DNA from: Agaribacillus sp965228415
GTDB taxonomy: Bacteria; Bacteroidota; Bacteroidia; Cytophagales; Cyclobacteriaceae
Assembly (NCBI GenBank): GCA_965228415.1
Contig: OZ245814.1
Span: 7,998,001-8,062,000 of the forward strand
Direction: 5' to 3'
DNA length: 64,000 nt
The position numbers and the translations under genes were made by a program. The notes beneath the pieces were generated by a model. That model saw only the letters and a list, made by a program, of their open reading frames with translations. It ran no database searches and was not told where the DNA came from. Positions 26,801 through 33,285 of this stretch are shown here, one piece after another (positions within the stretch are counted from its first letter, which is position 1; each line of letters begins with the position of its first letter).

Positions 26801-27204
26801 TCATCTATGGATATAAGTTCGGATAAGGCACCCTGGGATACGTTTTTTTTATAAACGTGAATCGTTTCATCTACCCGTTTAAAACGCAGGTCTGCTTTTT
26901 TCGAAATAAACCTTAACAAATCAGCGAGGGTGACATTGTCAAAGTTGATGGTGTAGGCTTTTTTCTTTCTTAAGATACTTCTGTTGAAGGCGAAGGAGAA
27001 CATGGTTGTATTTTCAACCTCGGCAAAGACCTGTTCAATACTCGCATTCTCAGTATTTATGGAAAGATTGACTTTTTCAATACTCATTTTTTGGGCGTTG
27101 CCCGGCGAAGCAAGTATAAAATTAATGAGTATACACTGTAGAATTGTTCCAAATATTGCATATTTAGACATAACAATTACTTGTTGTAAAATTTTTAATT
27201 TCAT
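23809..27204 (-). CDS. SusC-family TonB-dependent receptor with STN signalling domain
   Basis: This 1,131-residue receptor has a signal peptide (cleavage near GNAQ, residue 38). An STN domain (about 45-118) identifies it as a transducer that talks to FecR. A carboxypeptidase-regulatory-like domain covers about 140-213 (VSGKVKDENGEPLPGVNVVE). The plug begins at EIVVVGYGTQERANVTGA and includes YGSRGSNGVILITTKKG. The barrel ends with SGQNLITITDYSGYDPEIG and a terminal IKLAF. Only the outer-membrane SusD partner lies directly downstream; FecR and the sigma factor lie upstream across a 178-base gap with a hairpin. Together they form a complete sensing and uptake set. Confidence 0.97.
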   Translation of the reverse strand: MKLKILQQVIVMSKYAIFGTILQCILINFILASPGNAQKMSIEKVNLSINTENASIEQVFAEVENTTMFSFAFNRSILRKKKAYTINFDNVTLADLLRFISKKADLRFKRVDETIHVYKKNVSQGALSELISIDDQQYAIVSGKVKDENGEPLPGVNVVEKGTTNGTVTDPDGNYQISVQEGSTLVFSSIGYVTLERLVNSQSTINITLMQDITALSEIVVVGYGTQERANVTGALSSVKGEDIASVPSVGVDHALQGRAAGVTVLSAGAPGSKPLVRIRGLGTFGNGDPLFVVNGVPTSNINDINTNNIESVEVLKDAATAAIYGSRGSNGVILITTKKGSFGSGRKPNISFDAYYGASQINNTLDLLNPAQYTEYAGEYDTDPSIPGNQLPARLTDPQWADFLTDTDWQDEVFQSGRIQNYNIGISGGSENLSYSLNAGYFEQEGIIVGTGFERYSFGLNSNVKVTEKLDFAQTLSVGISTRDKESGTGTTGRTLIEHMIKIPPYLPVFDPNDPNGGYKETDAVDFQDSQNPVRFQLARNDVDKVSSVIGTFYGQYEILEGLKFKSQIGLDLNYNNNNIHSKSFTNGEFVTQNFAQITRTDNRYLSTVFTNSLNYTTDLAGGHNLDVVVVAEQQKSTTNIFTARSNNSLTDEIPEVSFPGNQLSSTTNKYSIISYIGRVNYNYRDKYLLGASIRRDGSSRFGKNNKWGSFPSVSAAWRISNEEFIPTMNLISNLKLRASWGKAGNDRIGDYLFQSGLLSTFNYVLQDGNILNGVSPLGLSNPDLKWEEVTMTNIGLDVGLLQDQVTFSFEYYKNENDDLLLFLPTPASLGVPAGNAPTNIASVKTRGFEVNLGYKDNEGALKWSASLNLGTSKNEAVSLGQDVVSIQNAPFEADNLNRIVVGEPLYHFYGWQTDGLFQNQSEIDNHAMQPGAAPGDIRFKDLNNDGVIDASDKAIIGDPNPDLTFGLNLSAEYKRFDFTVFFNGVSGNDIYNTTRYDLEGMTRLFNSGTAVLNRWTGEGTSTTIPRAAQGDPNGNTRASDRFVEDGSFIKMRNITLGYTLPSEKLESLGLGQLRIYISGQNLITITDYSGYDPEIGSRIQTNAGVSEIGIDRGFYPQPRAVIGGIKLAF

Positions 27205-27306
27205 AATTTAGAGTGTTGGTGGAAATTTTTTTTCATCAAAATAGGTTGCCACATAGTATTAGCTTATCGACCAAGAATGACTTAATCTATATGGCATCTA
27301 ACTCAT

Positions 27307-27338
27307 AAGAGCCAGTTATTTTATTATGACTGGCTTTT
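27307..27338. terminator. Hairpin in the FecR-SusC gap
   Basis: The arms AAGAGCCAGT (27307-27316) and ACTGGCTTTT (27329-27338) pair with one G-U. On the minus strand, the direction of fecR and susC, an A6 run precedes the stem and only CTCTTA follows. On the plus strand a T6 run follows it, which looks like a classical terminator, but no plus-strand gene precedes it. A comparable A6-GCC hairpin lies in the other FecR-SusC gap at 49175-49212, so attenuation of receptor expression is possible. Confidence 0.5.
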
Positions 27339-27382
27339 TTGGGGGCTAACTGGTATTCATAATAGGGTTGTTTAAGTTGGAT

Positions 27383-28420
27383 TTATTTTATAATGACTAC
27401 TTTGTCTTTAATTTCGAACTTAAATCCATAGGCAAAACTCACTCCTTCCATCACCGCCTTCAGCGATTTATTCTCATAAACCCCCGAATATTCTTTTTCT
27501 ATGGTACCTTTGTAGGAATTGATAAACGTGACACCATACCATCGTTCTATTCCTTCAATAACTTCCTCAAAATCAGCGTTTTCAAACAAGAGTATTTTGT
27601 TTTTCCAAGCCAGGACCTTGGTGGGGTCGAAATTGGTTTTCTCAGACCTTTTGTGCGCTTTGTCATAAATTAACATCTCATTGGGTTTCAAAATTACCGG
27701 CTCGGCGTTGTTGGCAGCGTTGGTTGGTTGCAGCGAAACTTTGCCGGATAGTAATGCAACTTCTACGGTCTTGTCAATTTTGTAGGCTTTCACGTTGAAA
27801 GCAGTGCCCAGCACAGTGGTTTTGATATTTCCACTGGTCAATATGAACGGTCTGTTCTCATCTCTTTCAACTTTAAGAAATGCCTCTCCCTCTAGAAAAA
27901 CCTCTCTTTTGTCAGTTTCAAATACCTTTGGAAATATTAGCTTACTACCTGAATTGAGCTTTACAATGGTGCCATCGCCCAGATTGATGCTTAATTTCTG
28001 CCCATTGGCAGCCTTTTTCTCAATAAAGGTTGGGCCTGTCGATTCGGAGAGCAGCGGTTCCTGCGAATCATTGGAAAGTGTATAATAAAATAGAGAAATG
28101 GTAGCAATTAATAATGTTATCATTGCAGCTCTTCCCATCCATGTATTCAAATTAATTAATTGAAGTGGCCGTCTGGACTTTTCACGAAGGGCTATGTTTT
28201 TCTCTATGGCAAGTTTAATCTGATCGACCTCTTCGTCGGAAATACTGGTCTCTTTAAATTGCTGTGCCAGGATGATTGATTTCGCTTTTTCAATTTGCTT
28301 AAGACCTTCCACACCGGGGTTTTCCCAATGTTCCCACGCCTCGCTATTATCTTGGTGAACCCATTGGATAAACGATTCATTAAGTAACAAATCAGTCAGA
28401 GAATATTCTTTTTCTTCCAT
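27383..28420 (-). CDS. FecR-family anti-sigma factor
   Basis: This 345-residue inner-membrane protein has a cytoplasmic N-terminal part of about 95 residues that would hold the sigma factor, and one membrane helix (about 97-114, AAMITLLIATISLFYYTL). The periplasmic FecR domain (about 135-240) contains LNSGSKLIFPKVFE, VFLEGEAFLKVERDENRPF and TTVLGTAFNVKAY. A DUF4974 domain at the C-terminus (about 275-345: ADFEEVIEGIERWYGVTF) probably contacts the STN domain of the receptor. It lies 117 bases after the sigma gene and precedes susC, the standard order for this signalling type. Confidence 0.96.
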   Translation of the reverse strand: MEEKEYSLTDLLLNESFIQWVHQDNSEAWEHWENPGVEGLKQIEKAKSIILAQQFKETSISDEEVDQIKLAIEKNIALREKSRRPLQLINLNTWMGRAAMITLLIATISLFYYTLSNDSQEPLLSESTGPTFIEKKAANGQKLSINLGDGTIVKLNSGSKLIFPKVFETDKREVFLEGEAFLKVERDENRPFILTSGNIKTTVLGTAFNVKAYKIDKTVEVALLSGKVSLQPTNAANNAEPVILKPNEMLIYDKAHKRSEKTNFDPTKVLAWKNKILLFENADFEEVIEGIERWYGVTFINSYKGTIEKEYSGVYENKSLKAVMEGVSFAYGFKFEIKDKVVIIK

Positions 28421-28537
28421 TTAAATCACGTTATGCACATGCCGCGAAAAGGCTCTTCGCTTTGTATTTTATATACATAATGCAATCCTTGGAATTATTA
28501 CCCCATTTTTTTAAAAAAAATTAAAAAAGTTTTTCTG

Positions 28538-29110
28538 TCAGGAGAATTTTTGAAGAATTAATAATAAAATAAAAGGCAGATTTTTGAGCCGGTCAAGCGC
28601 CCTGGCCAGTAGTTTATAAACAGATTTTACTTCTACCTGTAAAATTTCCGCGATTTCCTGGTGAGACAAAAGTTCGTAATATTTTAAAAAAATGGCTTCC
28701 TTTTGTTTAGCGGTGAGTGTTTGTAACATGCTGTTGAGCTTGTTGCTGTTCACCTCGGCATTATGCTTTCTGATCATTTCATCCTCCGGCGAATAGGATA
28801 TAGAAAAATCCGGATAATCTGTCAGTTCGTGGTTTTTCTTTTCTTTGCCCAGCTGCCTTAAAAGTCTTCTTTTTAAGGACTTGTACAAATAGGGCTTAAT
28901 GTGATTGGTAGTCGCCAGCTTATTTCGCTTGATCCAAAGATCTGTAAACAACTCCTGGATACAGTCTTCCACCAATGTTGTATTACCGGTAAACTTGGCT
29001 CCATAGTTATACAGCGCTCGAATGTGGTTATAATATATTTGATTAAAAGCCTCTTTGTTTCCCTTTCTGAAACTATCCCAAACTATTTGATCGGAATTGA
29101 AGATCGTCAT
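28538..29110 (-). CDS. ECF RNA polymerase sigma-70 factor
   Basis: The predicted protein has 190 residues. The frame is open to 29176 but ATG 29110 (MTIFNSDQIVWDSFRKGNKE) gives the usual ECF N-terminus. Region 2 reads EAFNQIYYNHIRALYNYG and VEDCIQELFTDLWIKRNKL. Region 4 reads LTAKQKEAIFLKYYELLSHQ followed by the helix-turn-helix EIAEILQVEVKSVYKLL. It heads the fecR-susC-susD-FG-GAP operon and is expected to activate it when FecR releases it. The short hydrophobic tail (LPFILLLILQKFS) is unusual but was seen directly. Confidence 0.95.
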   Translation of the reverse strand: MTIFNSDQIVWDSFRKGNKEAFNQIYYNHIRALYNYGAKFTGNTTLVEDCIQELFTDLWIKRNKLATTNHIKPYLYKSLKRRLLRQLGKEKKNHELTDYPDFSISYSPEDEMIRKHNAEVNSNKLNSMLQTLTAKQKEAIFLKYYELLSHQEIAEILQVEVKSVYKLLARALDRLKNLPFILLLILQKFS

Positions 29111-29592
29111 GGCAGCATAAACTTGGGTATGCCAGAGAAAGGAAAGCCTGTCCCGATCCGGAATAGGAGATGGCATAGCAATGTGTCGGACAACCTTGAA
29201 TCGTTTTTGATGTCATCAACCAGTATAGGATTTAACTTGTCGTAAAAGCTAAAAGGATTAACACGCAATTTGATTGTGTCGGTTGTCATCAATTTTAAAA
29301 TTTATAATTTTCCACGCTGCGTTTTTTGTTGCCAGTTCTTTTCAGGAAAATGACAGCTGCAAAAGCATTCAGCCAAAATGCTCTTGCCTTATAATTTATA
29401 TTTTAACCGCATAATAAACAAATTATCGGAAGCTTTTCAGGCTTCTATTAAAGCCGGATAAGTATCTAAATTATTGACAATTAATAGGTTTACCGCAGAA
29501 TTGGTAAGGTCAACAATCTGTGGGATCAAACCTTTGTGGCGGTGTGACTGCGAAAACCGGTCAGATAATTTTATCACTAATAATTTAATGTG
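29111..29592. other. Divergent intergenic region
   Basis: This region lies between the ECF sigma gene (minus) and the small membrane protein (plus). It is A/T-rich in its right half and holds no convincing gene; a 61-residue minus-strand frame overlapping the sigma N-terminus looks like chance. The sigma promoter should lie near its left end. Confidence 0.4.
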
Positions 29593-29610
29593 TTATGATT
29601 CAGATCATAA
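29593..29610. promoter_or_regulatory. Crp/Fnr-type palindrome
   Basis: TTATGAT, TCAG, ATCATAA form a perfect 7-bp inverted repeat with a four-base spacer. The inner TGAT-N4-ATCA is the core recognised by Fnr/Dnr-like regulators. Its centre lies about 90 bases before the start codon at 29691. If it works at -41.5, transcription would start near 29643. No regulator gene is visible in the window. Confidence 0.55.
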
Positions 29611-29690
29611 TGCAAATACCTGATTGTCTCTTAATATTGTATTATGTTGAAGTACAATAAGTTACAAGAAAAAAGTATTGGATTGTTATC

Positions 29691-30197
29691 ATGACCAATG
29701 CATGGCAACAACATATCTACCCACTCCGGTTTGTGGCTTCTCTCTTATGGCTGGGATTTGTCGTGGCGATCAGCTTTATGGAGGCGCCTTTAAAATTTCA
29801 GGCGTCTGCTGTCACATTGGCTATTGGCCTGGGAATTGGAAAAATAATCTTTGCGGCGCTCAATAAAGTTGAGTGGGTACTGCTTTTGATCATTGTTTTG
29901 TCTTTCATCATTTCCGGCGCCACCAGAAAAAATTGGTTGTGGCTTGGCTTGGTTTTTGGCATTCTTGCTGCGCAGTCAGTATACCTGTTGCCTGTTCTCG
30001 ATGCCCGGGCCACGATGATTATCAACGGAGGATTGCCACCTCAAAACAATACACATTTTTTTTACATAATACTGGAAGTGCTGAAGTCAATGCTTTTAGT
30101 GACCATGACCTTTCATTTTATATATGGGAAAAGTTATATTAACCGTAAATCCTTGCACTATGAGGCAACAGAAAATTTTATAACAAAAAATAAATAA
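29691..30197 (+). CDS. Small integral membrane protein (DUF4149-like, about four helices)
   Basis: This 168-residue protein has hydrophobic segments at about residues 12-30, 37-57, 60-102 (two helices) and 122-144. The first loop contains SFMEAPLKFQA, resembling the start of DUF4149-type membrane proteins, but I cannot assign a family with confidence. No haem- or metal-binding His pair stands out. It begins 81 bases after the Crp/Fnr-like palindrome and 7 bases before the next small gene, so it is the first gene of a short operon. A role in low-oxygen, nitrosative or redox stress is inferred only from that context. Confidence 0.75.
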   Translation: MTNAWQQHIYPLRFVASLLWLGFVVAISFMEAPLKFQASAVTLAIGLGIGKIIFAALNKVEWVLLLIIVLSFIISGATRKNWLWLGLVFGILAAQSVYLLPVLDARATMIINGGLPPQNNTHFFYIILEVLKSMLLVTMTFHFIYGKSYINRKSLHYEATENFITKNK

Positions 30198-30204
30198 TAA
30201 AGAC

Positions 30205-30432
30205 ATGAGTGAAATATGGTTACCATCATTGAAAACAGCTACCCCGCAGGAGGGATTTGAATTGGCAATTTTGCTTTCGCGCAGAGGTGTAAAATATACG
30301 CAGCCGGATAAAGAGGTACTACAAAAACTAAGGCCTGAATACGCCAATAATGCCGACAGTTTAACTGCCGCTTCGCAGGTCATTGCCATAAACTTTCAAA
30401 CCGTTGCTGCTGCCAATAATTATTGGAAATAA
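30205..30432 (+). CDS. Small hypothetical protein (75 aa)
   Basis: I do not recognise this protein. It is soluble, with no signal peptide or Cys. It begins MSEIWLPSLKTATPQEGFEL and ends with a predicted amphipathic helix near AASQVIAINFQTVAAANNYW. Its start is 7 bases after the membrane-protein stop, its codons look like those of its neighbours, and the sequence is of mixed composition, so I consider it real. It may be co-expressed with the membrane protein and the cupin. Confidence 0.6.
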   Translation: MSEIWLPSLKTATPQEGFELAILLSRRGVKYTQPDKEVLQKLRPEYANNADSLTAASQVIAINFQTVAAANNYWK

Positions 30433-30547
30433 TCTCAGGGTATGTGGCGATCACTCTTAACCAGGGAGTGGTATTTGGGGCTGTTGGACTACTTAAAATA
30501 GCACGGGCTCAAGCGTATTTTAGATAATTTAAAAGCATAAATTAAAC

Positions 30548-30853
30548 ATGGTGATAAAACAGATAAAAGAAGAATTAGTGCAGGCAAAGCACCCGGTGGC
30601 CAAATCTCTTCATCACAATAAGGCATTCAGGGTATTGGTAATTGGGTTCAATAAAGATATGATCATGTTGTCGCATACAGCTAAATGGCCATCTAAACTG
30701 ACAGTATTGGAAGGAACCGTCACCTATATGGAGGAAAAGGGAAATACCGTGCTTCAGCAATATGATGAGTTTGACATACCGGTGGGCATTACACACTCGG
30801 TAGAGGCGACAGAGGATAGCCTTTGTTTATTGACCCAGGCGGAAAAATTATAA
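30548..30853 (+). CDS. Small cupin-domain protein
   Basis: This 101-residue single-domain protein shows the cupin double-strand pattern (KLTVLEGTVTYMEEKGN, YDEFDIPVGITHSVEATEDS). The second cupin motif keeps the PxxxxH element (PVGITHSV), while the first lacks the usual His-x-His pair, so metal binding may be weak or absent. Such stand-alone cupins are often found in redox or nitrogen-oxide gene clusters. It lies 115 bases after the 75-residue gene on the same strand. Confidence 0.82.
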   Translation: MVIKQIKEELVQAKHPVAKSLHHNKAFRVLVIGFNKDMIMLSHTAKWPSKLTVLEGTVTYMEEKGNTVLQQYDEFDIPVGITHSVEATEDSLCLLTQAEKL

Positions 30854-31153
30854 AACACTAAATAATATTTCAGGGATAACTAAAAGGAATCAGGTATAAA
30901 AAGAGCAAAATTTTCAATTTGGCAGAGAAAAAATAACATGGAAAATAAGCAGTAAAATGCCCAAAACGCTTTTTTGGAATACATTTATTTATTTGGATAT
31001 TGTATATTGCTGAAAATTTGATTTTTTGGAAAACAAGTTCCTTCCTTCTCTGACTTAACCAATGGGTGCCATGCTAAATCCAATAGCTGACTGGAAAAGA
31101 TCTTTTGGTTATGAATGAAAAGCGCATATTAAATGCCGTAAAAAATAACACAC
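30854..31153. other. Intergenic region before the peroxidase gene
   Basis: This A/T-rich spacer of 300 bases has no reading frame worth noting. I see no TGAT-N4-ATCA palindrome here, so the peroxidase is either expressed from its own promoter or with the cupin. Nothing else stands out. Confidence 0.4.
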
Positions 31154-32359
31154 ATGAGGATTAATCCTTTACGAATAATTGGTTCGATTACACTTTTTAG
31201 TTTAATGCTGGTATTTGCCTGCCGGGAAAAGCCGAAAGAGCGGGAGTTGAGTTCGGCTCAAAAGCGGGAGCAGCTCATCCGTCGTCTTTCCCGATTCTCA
31301 GCCCTGCCCAAAAACATAAAAGAACCTGCTGACAACCAGGCAAACCCCGCCAAGGTTGAGCTTGGCAGGTTGCTGTTTTTTGATCCCATTCTTTCCGGCA
31401 ATAGGGACGTGGCCTGTGCAACCTGTCACCACCCTTCCAGTGGCTATGCGGAGAGCCTGGATATATCAATAGGGGTAAATGGACAGGGTTTTGGTCGCCG
31501 CAGGGCTTTTAAAACCCCGAATAAGATCCCTTTTACCAAAAGAAATTCTCCAACCATTCTCAATACTGCCTTTAACGGGATCAATAACAACAAACAATAT
31601 GCCCCGGAAAATGCCCCGATGTTTTGGGATCTAAGAGTTGAAAGTCTGGAAAATCAGGCGTTGGAACCCATAAAGTCGCTGGAAGAAATGAAAGGGCTTC
31701 ATTATTCTAAAGAGGAAATTTTGCCTGAGGTCGTCAACCGTCTCAAACAAATTCCGGAATATCAGGAACGTTTCACAGCGGCATTCGGCCAGGGAGAAAT
31801 CATTACCAGTCAAAAGATTGGAAAGGCCATTGCCGCATTTGAACGGACATTGCTCACCAATAATTCCAGGTTTGATCAGTATATGCGTGGCGATCAGTCC
31901 GCTATTTCCATATCGGAGCGGGAAGGTTTTGAGCAGTTCAAGAAATCAGGTTGCGGAAATTGCCATAATGGTCCTATGTTTTCAGATTTTAAAGAGCATG
32001 TGCTTGGTGTCCGGCACAATGAAAAACTATCAGATCCCGATAAGGGTATAGACAGCACTTATGCTTTTCGCACGCCCACGCTTCGCAATCTGCGCTTCAC
32101 CTTTCCGTATATGCATAACGGCACACTATCTTCCCTCGAGGAGGTTCTGGAGTTTTACGAAGATATTGCGGCCGGTATAAGGATTAATGAGGACCTGACA
32201 AAAGAACAACTGGATCCGCTGGTAAGTGAAATAAGCTTGAAGGTAAGCGAAATGAGCCCCATCATTTCTTTTTTGAACACGCTTAACGACGATAGCTTTG
32301 ATAAAACTGTTCCATCTTCCGTGCCCAGTGGCTTGCCGGTAGGGGGTAATATTCACTAA
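31154..32359 (+). CDS. Di-haem cytochrome c peroxidase (MauG/CcpA family)
   Basis: This 401-residue lipoprotein (lipobox VFAC, Cys about residue 23) has two haem sites: C88-A-T-C91-H92 (CATCHHPSSGYAE) and C267-G-N-C270-H271 (CGNCHNGPMF). Other family marks are LGRLLFFDPILSGN, RNSPTILNTAFN, MFWDLRVESLENQALEPI and, near the end, FRTPTLRNLRFTFPYMHNGT, which carries a likely axial Met. Such enzymes reduce H2O2 to water with electrons from small cytochromes, outside the cytoplasm. The gene ends 15 bases from the convergent DUF4249 gene. Confidence 0.95.
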   Translation: MRINPLRIIGSITLFSLMLVFACREKPKERELSSAQKREQLIRRLSRFSALPKNIKEPADNQANPAKVELGRLLFFDPILSGNRDVACATCHHPSSGYAESLDISIGVNGQGFGRRRAFKTPNKIPFTKRNSPTILNTAFNGINNNKQYAPENAPMFWDLRVESLENQALEPIKSLEEMKGLHYSKEEILPEVVNRLKQIPEYQERFTAAFGQGEIITSQKIGKAIAAFERTLLTNNSRFDQYMRGDQSAISISEREGFEQFKKSGCGNCHNGPMFSDFKEHVLGVRHNEKLSDPDKGIDSTYAFRTPTLRNLRFTFPYMHNGTLSSLEEVLEFYEDIAAGIRINEDLTKEQLDPLVSEISLKVSEMSPIISFLNTLNDDSFDKTVPSSVPSGLPVGGNIH

Positions 32360-32374
32360 TCTTTAATAATGTCA

Positions 32375-33280
32375 TCATTCCAGTAAATCTGCCTTGAGGG
32401 TATGGAAGCTAAAGCCGGCAAAGATACCCAGACCATTTTGAATGTTATTGGCTATCTGCACAGGAGCGGCAAAGGTATTTTCCTCTTCAATTCTTCTTTG
32501 AAAGGCTGACGTTTGCAGGTAATCATAATAATCTTTGCTGAGAGATTTTAATACGACATGGATTTCGTAACCAACAGGGCTGGAGAGATTCACATTAATG
32601 GGAGCAATAAAAAAGTTCAGCGTGTGAGACTTGCCCTCAAACCGGATGTCATTAAAAAATAAAATAGGATCTGCCGCTACAGAACTGGAATCGCCAATTT
32701 GAATGTTAACGTTGCCGGTGAGGCCAACATCGGGATCTTCTGTGATAAGAAAACCGGGAGTCCCCTCTAAAATGTCACCAGTACCCTGGCGCAGAATGAC
32801 TACTTCTATGCCATAGTAATTCTCCACAGCACCTGGATCTGTAAATGTCAGTTTAGCCGGATACCCAAATCCATCCAGGTTGACACTGGCAATTTGAGTA
32901 TTGACGGTGAATGATTGAATGGGTACAGAAACGGGGATGGCACCCATGGAAGTTACCTCGGGAAAGCCAGGTGCCTGGACAGAAAGGAAATATTCTTTTC
33001 CAACTTCCGGAATGAGCGTGCTTGCGTAATTGCCCCTGCCGTCTTCCAGCAGTAATTCGTGTGTTCCTTCATCATTAAAAATCTTTACAACCGCCTGGTT
33101 TATAGGGTTGATTTGTTCGGGTTCCAGTATGTAGTTGCTACTGGTAAGATTCACTTTCAGCGGTTTTCCCGGATGAAAAAATGAATTGACGACCACCTTG
33201 GTTTCGGGCGAGATCCTGGGATCAAAAGGTGTTTCGCAGGCGGCGATCATCAGAAGTATTAAAAGTAGTAACCGGTTCAT
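32375..33280 (-). CDS. DUF4249 lipoprotein partner of TonB receptor
   Basis: This 301-residue lipoprotein has signal MNRLLLLILLMIAAC. An N-terminal Ig-like portion contains PETKVVVNSFFHPGKPLKV. The central part reads GRGNYASTLIPEVGKEYFL, and the C-terminal FSFHTLKADLLE is typical of DUF4249. Members are encoded right after TonB receptors, as here (5-base gap), and are thought to sit on the outside of the receptor in place of SusD. The ligand is unknown; iron complexes, peptides or other nutrients are possible. Confidence 0.9.
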   Translation of the reverse strand: MNRLLLLILLMIAACETPFDPRISPETKVVVNSFFHPGKPLKVNLTSSNYILEPEQINPINQAVVKIFNDEGTHELLLEDGRGNYASTLIPEVGKEYFLSVQAPGFPEVTSMGAIPVSVPIQSFTVNTQIASVNLDGFGYPAKLTFTDPGAVENYYGIEVVILRQGTGDILEGTPGFLITEDPDVGLTGNVNIQIGDSSSVAADPILFFNDIRFEGKSHTLNFFIAPINVNLSSPVGYEIHVVLKSLSKDYYDYLQTSAFQRRIEEENTFAAPVQIANNIQNGLGIFAGFSFHTLKADLLE

Positions 33281-33285
33281 TTGAT

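Noticed and set aside
29107..29292. 61-residue minus-strand frame overlapping the ECF sigma start
   Set aside because: It overlaps the sigma N-terminus in another frame and has no recognisable motif; likely chance, although a leader peptide cannot be fully excluded.
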